From the NCBI GenBank assembly GCA_036346275.1, contig CM070711.1, positions 49,229,435-49,293,434 on the forward strand: a stretch of DNA of 64,000 nucleotides, read 5' to 3'. The first letter of the stretch is position 1. Every line of letters begins with the position of its first letter. Below are positions 54,813 to 64,000 of the stretch, one piece after another. The notes beneath the pieces are model-generated. The model saw only the letters and a program-made list of their open reading frames with translations, did not search any database and was not told where the DNA came from. Both the position numbers and the translations under genes were made by a program. The DNA is from Otatea glauca (Eukaryota; Streptophyta; Magnoliopsida; Poales; Poaceae).

Positions 54813-55808
54813 TGTAGGATCAAGGATAATCGACTAGAAGGGTGAATAGGAGGTTTTAAAATTCTTTTGTCTACACACCAATTAATTTGTAAGATGAGAA
54901 AAGTCAATTTTCAACCTAAATAATCTAGGTTTCACTAAGTGCACTAGCAACTTAAGTCTAATCAACTCTAGAGCTACAAGCAATCACTATGATCACTAGA
55001 AGAATAAATTGCTAAAAGTAAATGGCATGAAAGCAAACCACAATATGAACACAAGAAAATTTTTCGTGTGGTCTCGAAGACTTGCCAGTCTCCTTTAATC
55101 CTTGTTGAGGTAGCTTGAATGTATCAACCCGGCTCCTTGAGCAATTGAGCCTTCCTCGATCCTCTAGTGGTAGCTCTTTCCCTCTCCGGATAGGTGAGCT
55201 CCAACCTTCACACTAATACCAGGCCTCTTCACAAGCTTCTTGAAGAGTTCACCGGTTTTCTCCTCCAAGCCATCTAGGAGTTGGTAAACTCCAAGAGTAA
55301 TAGACCAATGATGCTTGCTTGAAGATTCTCAGGTATCACAAAATGCCTAAATTGGATGCACACACTTGAATGCTCTCAACAACCTCAAAATGTGAATTTT
55401 AATGCTCTAAGGTGAAGAGAAGCTTACAAAGGCTCAAGAAGTATTCAATGAGGTTCTAACTATCACCCTTGTTGTAGGAGAGGGGGTATTTATAACTCTC
55501 ATCCCTTCAATTAGCCGTTTGGGGACAAATCATGAAAGTCTGTGAAATTTGATACTACTGCCATATAAGCACAGGTAGTACCAGCCCTAGCTAAGACACA
55601 TAGGTCAATGCATTAATTACACATGTTTTTGGTCGTTGGCATAGGGTCCGATACCGCCGGTGTACAAATCCCTGTAGTGCCGGAAATTGAATTCATAGAG
55701 AAGTCCCCAAAACACTCACTCTAGATAATAAGTACCGCCAACTAAACAACGGTACTACCAACTTGCGGTAGTATCGGCATTTGGACTACAATAGTGCCGA
55801 TTTTGGAA
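54813..55808 (-). repeat. 3' LTR of copia B, truncated by deletion
   Basis: From 'tgtaggatcaaggataa' at 54813 it matches the 5' LTR copy up to 'ttttggaaaatcaga' at about 55808. The remaining 500 or so bp of LTR are absent and gypsy gag sequence follows at once. Confidence 0.88.
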
Positions 55809-56544
55809 AATCAGAAGCAACTAGCTGCACCTTGATATCCGGGTTAAGTCCCTCCATGAATCTCCAGATCTTGGCACTTTCAGTAGCCACATCTTCTGGT
55901 GCATACCTTGACAGCTGGGTGAACCTATTCAGATACTCAGAAACACTCTGGTTTCCCTGATGCAACTTGCGAAATTCTCTTTTCTTCATTTCAATAATGC
56001 CGGCAGGCACATGAGCAGTACGGAAGGCTTCAGAGAATTCCTCCCACATTATAGCTTGAGCATTCTGATGGACAACACAGAAATTATCCCACCAAGTAGC
56101 AGCTACTCCTTTTAACCGATGACTTGCGTAGAGAACCTTTTCACGGTCATCACACTGCGCTAACTGAAGCTTTTTCTCCACATCCCTTAACCAGTCATCT
56201 GCCTCCAAGGGTTCACTTGCTCCCATGAAGGTAGGCGGTCTAGTTCTCATGAATTCTCCAAGCTTAGACTGGGGCGGCATCACTGGTGCTGCGACTGGGG
56301 CTGGCTGAGGATTGTTTACTATATTCTGAGCAAGGGCCTGCAACAACTGAAGCTGCATTGCCATCATCTGCTGGATATCTGCGACTGGGGGTTGGAATGG
56401 TGGCGGCGGTGGTGGCACTTGCTGCTCTTGCTGATCTTGAACATCCTGCTGCTCTTGTGGCTCTGCCTGGCCACGACCACGACCACGACCTCCAACACGA
56501 CCTCCTCTGCGACCAACTCCACGACCTCTTCCTTGACCTTCCAT
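55809..56544 (-). pseudogene. gag of gypsy 2, C-terminally truncated
   Basis: The start is chosen at ATG 56544, giving MEGQGRGRGVGRRGG, an Arg/Gly-rich N-terminus, then a Pro/Gln tract. The Retrotrans_gag domain follows: FMRTRPPTFMGASEPLEADD, LKGVAATWWDNFCV, AGIIEMKKREFRKLHQGNQS and YLNRFTQLSRYAPEDV. The frame is open without stops for about 245 codons. It ends in ASDFP at the deletion join with the copia LTR. It is the best-preserved reading frame in the window. Confidence 0.88.
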
Positions 56545-56599
56545 CTGAAGCAATGACCAGGGATAGGTTAGCAATAGATGAGAGGGAAAGAGCAAAAGA

Positions 56600-57063
56600 T
56601 GAGAAGACTAGGGAGGTAGCCATTCCAAGACCAACAAGCAATAAAACTCCAAAAGAAAGGTGGATGCAACACAATGCTAGGGCAAGTGTACATCACACCC
56701 AACAAACAAGCAACAAAAATTCTAATACACTCGAACTATACGTGCTAAACAAAAAAGGGTGACATTGAGCACTATAAACCTATCTTACATGGTAGTCTCC
56801 TCGGATATACTCTTTGACGACTTGATCATCTTCTCCCTTGATTTGGATTCTTCCAGAAGACTCGAGGCTTTGAGAAATTTCAAGAGATAAGATCAAATTA
56901 AAATTTTAAAACAATATTTTAGCAAAGGAAAGAAGTAAGAACCTCAGAATAAGATGAGATGAGATAATCTATTCACAGCAATTCGTTGGTTTGATTTAGA
57001 GAATAATTTTGAAGTTCTTGCTAAGAAGACCAGACTAACTAGGGATGCGACCTACAGTCGATA
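56600..57063 (-). other. 5' untranslated leader of gypsy 2
   Basis: Spacer between the primer site and gag. No frame with a family motif. Contains 'gatatactctttgacgacttgatc'-type AT-rich sequence. Confidence 0.5.
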
Positions 57064-57081
57064 TGGCTCTGATACCACCTC
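57064..57081 (-). promoter_or_regulatory. Primer binding site of gypsy 2
   Basis: Minus strand 'gaggtggtatcagagcc' directly after the LTR end 'ggtcccgaca'. It matches initiator tRNA-Met and parallels the degraded site at 11062-11079. Confidence 0.88.
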
Positions 57082-60081
57082 TGTCGGGACCGGATTTCCG
57101 AATCTGAACCCTCTATGTATAACCTGTGCTAGTCCAGGAAAAGCTAGCACACACAGTAGAAATAGTGATGACAACACATCCATATCACGAAGCATATAAT
57201 ATTAATTATGCAAAAGAGTATTAGCCTTATGGCCAATTATTACAAATAAGCAGCATCATAGCTTAAGTTCAATAAGACACAGCGGAAACAAAATAACAAA
57301 AGTAGAATAAGCCCATCCATTTGCCCAACAGGCAATCGACTGGGGTATGCGTCCTAGCATTCCGGATTGCCTTCATCATATCCACAAACGTAGAAATCGT
57401 AGTCACCTTCAGCTTCTGCGAACTCCTCTGTGGAATGTTGGGGATGTTGCAAGGGTGAGCACAAAATGTACTCCGCAAGTCTTGGAAACATAATGCATGA
57501 TAACTAAATGCAAGGTTAAACAATTGAAGGCATAATATGGCTCTTTTAGCATAAAGCAAAGTTTAACTGTAAATACCAATAGTAATTTCACAAAGCATCA
57601 TTTGACAAAAAGGTAATAGCATAGTAATTGAATTTGATATGTCAACTGAGCAGGTTCCATCTACCTGACTGGCTCCATCCGCCAAACCATAACCCGAGAG
57701 TTCCATCTGCTCACGGATTCCCAAACCACCATTTTCCTTTAAAACAAAACCATGAAATCTACAATGTGCAAGCGTACCTTGCCTGCCCTTGACCGTGGGC
57801 ACGGCTACTTAAGTAGTTTTAACTCTGCAGAGTGTGTACACTTTACCCACAAGACATGATCGACTCTTGTTGCCAAGCTATTAACACACTTCCTTTGGTG
57901 TGTCGGCAGAGAGATCATGACAAGGCCTTTACAATGCACAACCCCACTATTAACCTCGCCCGCTAAGGTTTCACCGCTGTTAGGGTTCTAGCTGCCCAGT
58001 ACAGAAGCCCTCTCTTGCGCCTGCCAACATCTGGCACTCACCAACTGGCGAAGCTAATAATGAGACGCACAAATTATTTAGCCAGGTCATACACATATAG
58101 ACTTGTGGTTGTACGGAACACACGCTTCGGTCCTTAATTGACTAGGGCGGAACATTCACATACCAAGGTCTCGTGCTTTCTGCACCCGCCAAACATCCAT
58201 CCGTCCCGGTCTAAACCATTTCCACTTTATTTTATTTAACTCACAACAGCAACACCAATTGCCGCGATTTCACAAATAAGTTTAAACAACATTTGAAATG
58301 ATTCCCATAATGGCACAATACCGAAACGCTTAAGCTGGACTAAGCAATTCTACCGTTCCATGCTAATCTACTGGATATCACCAAATAAAATAGCTAATAT
58401 TAACTAGGGTGACAAAGGTTTGACATGATCAATACCAATGAGGGTATAACAAATTCTGGTATTTAACTATATTCTAAAACTATATTTAAAGTACATTGCA
58501 TAAAAGTAAGCATGAATAATTTGAAACAATATAGGCATTTTGTAAATTTGGGATCAATATATTCAAGGAAGACTTGCCTTCGATGCCTCTTGCTGGTTCT
58601 ACCTCTGATTGCTGATTTGCTTGAGCTTCGACTGCGTCGTCTACACGCGAAACGAGAGCAAATAAATAAAACAAATTCAAATAAAATTCAAAAATTGAAA
58701 AGAATGGTACTGGAAGATAGATCTTGAATTTAGATGAATTTAGAAATTTGAATCACTGGAATCGGAGCTTGAACGAAGGAGAACGGGTTCCTGAAAGATT
58801 CCCAGATCAGAAAATCAAAGAAAATCATAGGCTGACACGTGGCAACACGTGATTGGCTGGAATTTTGGGTTTTCTAGAAAATCATAAAAAGAAAAAGAAA
58901 TTCCTACTGACATGTGGGGCCCACATGACAGCGCCTGGGTTTATGGTGTACTGCGTCCACTGAGAAGGGGAGATGCTGGCGTGGCGGACCACGCTGACGT
59001 GGCGGCTAGGGCTGACGTGGCAGCCACGTGGCTGACACGCCGACGGCCGACGCGGCGATGCGCGGAGGCGAGGCGACGCGGCTCGATCGAGCCCTTCTAC
59101 GCAGCACGCGTCCCATCGGCCGAGGCGGACGGACGGCGGGGGCGCGTGTGGCGGCGGCGATGTGGCGATCTGGCGCTGGTGGCGATCGGACGGCCACGGC
59201 TTCATGGCGAGGGGTGGTGGCGGCGGCGCTGGCGCGGGCACGCCGGAGCCAAGGAAGAAGATGCAGCCAACGGGGCAAAGCACGATGAGGCGGCGCCGGG
59301 CTAGGGGCAAAATGAAGGGGACGGCGCGGCGAGTCCGAAGTGACCAAAAACAACGACGGAGGCTCACCAGCGATGGCAAACGGCTACAGAGAAGACCTCG
59401 GGATGGCGGTGGAACTTCGGCGAGCGATATCTCCGCGACGGAAGCGTCTCGGGCGGTGAGGCTTGAGGCGGCGGGTGCGGCGCGAGGAGGCGAACCTCGG
59501 GCTGGGTGCAGCAGCGGCTTAAATAGCCTGGGGAGGCGTGCCAAATCCAGAAACCGAGGTGGCGACGGCGGAATTGACGTGGTTAGGTTTAGGGTTTCGG
59601 CGTCGACGGCGCAACACGGCTGCATCTGGACCGTGCACGTGTCGCGGATCCGACGACGGAGGCGAACGGCCTGGCTGGGCTGCGAGCGGCGAAGCTTGGC
59701 CAAGAGAGGGAGAAGGGAGCGGGCCGCGCGGGAGAGGAAACGGGCCGTGGAAATGGGCCGGTGAAAGGATTCGACCCGAAAAGGGTTTTAGAAAATCAAA
59801 CCTTTTCCGCGTTAAAGAAATTCCAGAAATTCAATTAAAAGCAAATAAATTCAAATAAATAGAAAATAAATTCAGAAAAATCTCCAAAAACACAGAAAAA
59901 TTCCTTGAGGCATAATGAACCCAACTAAAACTGAAAATCTTTTGATTGATGAATAGATTAATCAAATTAAATCCTTTCATAAATATAAAATTCATATTAA
60001 GCTGAAATTAATTCAAGAAAAATGCAAATAGTGAATTTTCAAATTTAAACATTCTAAAACTCCAATTTTTGGGATGTTACA
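57082..60081 (-). repeat. 5' LTR of gypsy 2, 3.0 kb
   Basis: Starts TGTAACATCCC (60081) and ends ...CCCGACA (57082). It holds the family blocks 'gaaaccttagcg', 'gtgggtaaagtg' and 'agccgtgcccacgg' that are also seen at 9958-11061 and, reversed, at 24230-24330. A GC-rich stretch (about 58900-59770) gives long frames on both strands, including a 273-codon one on the minus strand; no motif was found and I read them as compositional. Confidence 0.85.
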
Positions 60082-61817
60082 CATATGCCCCACATCATGG
60101 CATTTATGGCAAAACTTGTCATTTTCTTTCACAAACCTTGGGGCTTTGTAGCTTACTTTCTTACCTTCTTGGGAATAAACCCAAAGTCCTCCTTGTTGTA
60201 TGAGCATCTTTGATCATATAAGATTTTATAAAGGGTTGCTTTTCCCTTGAAGCATCTATCCAAGCTTTTGCTTAGCTTGTTTACTTACTCTTTTAGCTCA
60301 TTATTCTCAACCACAAGAAGAGAATCACTATAATTATTCATGCAAGAATTTGAATATAATTTTGAGCTACATGGCAAGTCAATTAAGTCATCACATGAAG
60401 TGGATACACTAGCCTTAGATGGTTTGCAAGAAGAGATTTCTACATTAGGAAAGTCATCAATAATATTGCAAGCAATGCCTAGATCCACCTTGGGCTTAGA
60501 ATGATCCTTGAGAAGGAGAGTCTTATGAGCTTCCTTAGCTCCTCATAAGAGTCCTGGAGAGAAAGAAATTCTTTCTTCAAGACCTTAAGTTTGGACTTCT
60601 CCCCTTGTCAAGATACTCATTTAAGTCCTCTAACATATATATAAGCTCATCATAAGTAGGCTCATCATCATCATTGATTTTTACCTTGCCACCTTTTGCC
60701 AAAAGACAAGTGGGTGTAGAGAATAGTGATAGAACCTCCTTGATAGCCACTCCGGTGAGTCCCTTCTTGTTGGAAGGAGTATCATCATTCGAGTTGAGTC
60801 ATAATATTCCTCATCGGAATTCCACTCCCCAATATGCGCTTCACCTTTGCCATCCTTATGAAACTTCTTGAAAAGCTTCTTCTTGCCATTGAATTCCTTT
60901 TTGGATGGCTTTGATTTGTACTCCTTGTTGGGGCAATGAGGACAATGTGGCCCTTCTCATTGCACTTATAGCAACGAATGTTGGAGAAGCACTTATTGTT
61001 TGAGAATTGGCCCTTCTTATTTTTTGTCAAAGTTGGCTCCTCGGTTTGAACAACTCTTCATGAATCTCCTCATTCTCCTCACAAGGAGTACCATCTCTTC
61101 TTCGATGTCATCTTCTTCGTCATCATTTGCTTCATCACTTCACTTCGCCTTGGCCTTGAAAACAATGTTCTTCTTCTTCGAAGAGGATTGCTCCAATAGT
61201 TTCGCCTTGTCTTTCTTGTACAAATCATTTGTAATGAGGTTGCCCAAGAGAGCGGTTGGCGTCATCCTTGCCAACTTGGGTGAGTTGAGAAATAGAGTCA
61301 CCAATGTCTCATACTTCTCCAGTAGAGCTCTAAGCATCTTATGAACAACATTAAAATCTGTTAGTGTAGCACAAAGACTCTTGAGCTCATTCACTATGTT
61401 GTTTAACCTTGAGTACATCTCATTGACATTCTCATGGGGCAACATAATGAAACTCTCATATTTGATCCTAAGCATATGCAATTTGGCCTCCTTGACTACG
61501 GATGTTCTCTCATGAATTTCTGAAAGAGTGGTCCAAATCTCATGAGCCGTCTCAAGATTGCTCACTCAATTGAACTCATCCGTATTTAAGACTTCAAATA
61601 GAGTGTTCATTGCTTGAGTATTGAGGTGAGAGTTTCACTCATCATGATCGGTGGGGTGTGTGGGATCAAGGGGCATAAAGAAACCCTCACCAATATTTCT
61701 CCATATGTTCGAGCTCATGGCCTTAAGATAAATGGTCATGCGAGTTTTCCAATAAGCATAATTTGTGCCATCAAATAAAGGTGCCTTGCCTAAGGATACT
61801 CCCTCACTCGCCATCAT
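60082..61817 (-). pseudogene. gag of copia B, split by gypsy 2
   Basis: The start is ATG 61817 or 61814 (MMASEGVSLGKAPLFDGTNY, YWKTRMTIYLKAM), the standard copia gag opening. The UBN2 body is at 61565-61140 (ETAHEIWTTLSEIHERT, SFIMLPHENVNEMYSRLNNI). A knuckle, CYKCNEKGH, lies near 60960 and a second, CHKCHDVGHM, at 60110, where the gypsy LTR cuts in. Stops or frame breaks occur near 61600, 61100, 60780 and 60500-60280. Confidence 0.86.
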
Positions 61818-61846
61818 TTTCTCTTTAAGCGGTAAAGCCTATAAAT

Positions 61847-61870
61847 GAGAGACGATGCTCTAATATCTCT
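61847..61870 (-). promoter_or_regulatory. Primer binding site of copia B, degraded
   Basis: Minus strand 'gagatattagagcatcg' after the LTR end, a variant of 'tggtatcagagc'. Confidence 0.6.
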
Positions 61871-63374
61871 TGTAGGATCAAGGATAACCAACTACAGGAG
61901 GTGAATAGGAGGTTTTAAAATTCTTTTGTCTACACATCAATTAATTTGCAAGAATGACGAGAAAACTCAATTTTCAACAATTAAGACCTAAATAATCTAG
62001 GTTTCACTAAGTGCACAAACAACCTAAGTCTAATCAATTCTAGAGCTACAAGCAATCACTATGATCACTAGAAGAATAAATAGCTCAAACTAAATGGTGC
62101 GAAAGCAAACCACAATATGAACACAAGAAAAATTTTCCTGTTGTCTTGGAGACATGCCAGTATCCCCTAATCCACGTTGAAGTAGCTTAAACGAATCAAG
62201 CTGGCTCCTTGCGCAATTGAGCCGTCCTTGATCTACTAGTGGTAGCTCTTTCCCTCTCCGGGTCGGTGATCTCTAACCTTCACACCAATACTGGGCCTCT
62301 TCACAAGCTTCTTGAAGAGATCATAGGTTTTCTCCTCCAAGCCATCTAGAAGTTAGCAAACTCCAAGAGTAATAGACCAATGACGCTAGCTTGAGGATTC
62401 TCAAGTATCACAAAATGGCTCCAATGGATGCACACACTCGAATGCTCTCAACAACCTCAAAATGTGAATTTTAATGCTCTAAGGTGAAGAGAAGCTTGCA
62501 AGGGCTTAAGAAGTATTCAGTGAGGTTCTAACTATCACCCTTGCTGTAAGAGAGGGGGTATTTATAGGCCTCATCTCTTCAATTAGCTATTTGGGGCCAA
62601 ATCATGAAAGTCTGCGAAATCCAGTACTACCACCATATAAACACTGGTAGTACCGGCAGCCCTAGCTAAGACACATAGGTCGACGCATTAATTGCACATG
62701 TTTCTAGCCATTGGCATAGGGTCCGGTACTACTGGTGTACAAATCCCGGTAGTGCTGGAAAATGAATTTATAGAGAAGTCCCCAAAACACTCACTCTGGA
62801 AAATATGTACCTCCATCTAAACAGCAGTACTACCGACTTACGGTAGTATCGTTATTTGAACTACAATAGTGTCGGTTTTGGAAAATCAGACAAAAAATGC
62901 ATGCTCTGGAATAAAACTACCGGGCCCATTGGGCGGTACTATCGATAGGTGGTAGTACCGGCCACTACATGGCGGTAGTGTCGACTTTCTAAAACTTGGA
63001 TTAAATTTTTAGAGAAACTTTTTCTTAATACAATTATAATTCAGCATGAACACTATTTGAGTTATTTTGATCTTAAACAAAGTTCAAGCTACTAGCCATT
63101 TGATCCCTCTTAATAGTATGGCACCTACTTCTAGCAATCCGATCTTTTTACCAAATTCCGAGATCGATAAATGCTATGAAAAGGTCCTTATAATTTTATA
63201 CCTTGGCGTTGAGCTTGAATCATCCACATCTGTTTTTGTTTTGTGCTTTTTCATGCTCTTTTCACCAATGAGGACCAACCCTTTTCTCATAAACTTAAGA
63301 AAAATATGTTAGTCCTTTAAAGAGATTGTCATTAATTACCAAAACTATTTATTTTTAGGGGCCTAGATGCTTCA
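61871..63374 (-). repeat. 5' LTR of copia B, 1504 bp
   Basis: Minus strand begins TGAAGCATCTAGGCCCC (63374) and ends at 61871 with ...GATCCTACA. It is flanked on the right by catgt (63375-63379). It contains repeated 'ggtagtaccg'-type motifs at about 62640-62990. Confidence 0.86.
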
Positions 63375-63379
63375 CATGT

Positions 63380-64000
63380 TCCCCAGCATCTTCCACATCA
63401 TCACAGCACTTGGGATTGCCTACACCATCCTAGCAATTGACGGGGACACCAAAGTCAATAACCATGAACTACCACAGAGTTGGTGGTGTTCAACACCCTC
63501 CAAAAAATGCTTACCTTATCTATATGCTCAAACACAAGTCTCTTGGGAGCAGTACTTTACCCTCTTCATCCTTAGAATTAGCTATGCCCTTTTAGACCAA
63601 CTCAAATAATTCTTACTCCCTTCCAACTTCACAACATTCTACATCTGCTCCAGCTTTAACTCGGATGACCTAATACCAGCCCTCGGACCAATCATACCTA
63701 TCTCTAAGAGGTCATATAATGTAATTCTCATATCACCCTGTGTGACCAGTGTGGAAGTCGACTCAACAATCGCCCTCCTCTTCTCCCCAGTCGCTTTTAT
63801 CGTGGCTTCCTTATCCCGCTTCCTCACAGCCTCAATTTCCTCTTGAGTCATCTCGTTTGAACAGCTGGAGTAATGTCGATCATGAACTGCCTATTACACA
63901 CGTATCTCTATGATCACAGTAAGCCTTCAAGCATCAATGTCAACACAAATCATAGATGTATCACCTCTAGTATACATACGTGTGCACTGGTCAAACAACA
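63380..64000 (-). pseudogene. Copia C gag, 5' portion, runs off the window
   Basis: Minus-strand sequence reading WKMLGNM at the border continues, across copia B, into the SEAGNVMTMMEV frame at 54800. Upstream, a frame at 63851-63639 (TQEEIEAVRKRDKEATIK) may be the gag N-terminal part; it lacks a known motif. The LTR of this element is not in the window. Confidence 0.5.

Larger units (their letters stand above)
55809..60081 (-). mobile_element. Ty3/gypsy element 2: 5' LTR and gag only, inserted in copia B
   Basis: Minus strand: LTR 57082-60081, primer site 57064-57081, gag 55809-56544, then cut. The LTR begins TGTAACATCCC at 60081 inside the second zinc knuckle of the copia B gag (CHKCHDVGHM). 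The expected 5-bp flank at 60082-60086 is catat, but the partner flank is deleted. Everything downstream of mid-gag, including pol and the 3' LTR, is gone. Confidence 0.85.
54813..63374 (-). mobile_element. Ty1/copia retrotransposon B, with nested gypsy 2 and a large internal deletion
   Basis: Direct LTR copies lie at 54813-55808 (3' LTR, truncated) and 61871-63374 (5' LTR). The outer ends are flanked by a perfect 5-bp duplication, catgt, at 54808-54812 and 63375-63379. The internal part next to the 5' LTR encodes a copia gag. Pol is missing, replaced by a gypsy fragment (55809-60081). It is inserted in the gag of copia C. Confidence 0.9.

Noticed and set aside
58882..59703. 273-codon minus-strand open frame, Pro/Arg/Ser-rich, and overlapping + strand frames to 59764
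   Set aside because: It lies inside the 3.0 kb LTR of gypsy 2, is GC-driven, is open in several frames at once and has no domain motif.

Overview
This is eukaryotic, almost certainly grass (Poaceae), intergenic DNA. It is a dense stack of nested transposable elements with no host gene I can defend. The evidence for a grass is the set of families present: CACTA (En/Spm) elements with TNP2 plus Transposase_24/Ulp1 genes, a Mutator-like element (MULE), an Ac/Ds-like hAT element, a Tat-like Ty3/gypsy element, several Ty1/copia elements, and a roughly 1.57 kb LTR resembling the BARE/Angela/RIRE1 group. Rice or a wild relative is plausible, but that is inference. I saw no rRNA, tRNA, CRISPR or bacterial-type operon. 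Nearly every coding region carries in-frame stops or frameshifts, so most are entered as pseudogenes.

Layout from left to right. (1) 1-1826 is AT-rich non-coding DNA with a short tandem duplication. (2) 1827-7316 is a CACTA element with TSD tat, internally deleted, with a decayed Ulp1-like gene and only the N-terminus of TNP2. (3) 7913-8469 is an Ac/Ds-like hAT element with a nearly perfect 8-bp TSD. (4) 9194-20790 is a large MULE with a perfect 9-bp TSD (tatattccc) and long TIRs. It carries a transposase gene with MuDR-type DNA-binding, MULE, SWIM and CCHC regions, a plant mobile domain (PMD) gene, and a 2.0 kb retroelement fragment bounded by 33-bp direct repeats. (5) 20969-36947 is a Tat-like Ty3/gypsy element on the + strand. 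Its gag is split by a 4.55 kb solo LTR (TSD attta), and its 3' part carries an antisense PMD gene. Its 3' LTR is cut off by (6) a truncated minus-strand copia element at 36948-40895. (7) 41824-53953 is a second, near full-length CACTA element (TSD cca) with TNP2, a Transposase_24/Ulp1 gene, and a solo LTR (TSD gcacg) inside that gene. (8) 53954-64000 is a copia gag region split by another copia element (54813-63374, TSD catgt), which itself holds a 4.3 kb gypsy fragment.

Insertion order can be read from nesting. In the right arm a copia gag was hit by copia B, copia B by gypsy 2, and a deletion with about 12 bp of shared sequence at the join then removed the interior. In the middle, the solo LTR postdates the gypsy element it splits. 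Two unrelated element classes, the MULE and the gypsy element, each carry a PMD gene within about 20 kb of each other. Both CACTA elements share one layout: right end, TNP2, an internal block of terminal-type repeats, a GC-rich leader, the Ulp1 gene, left end.
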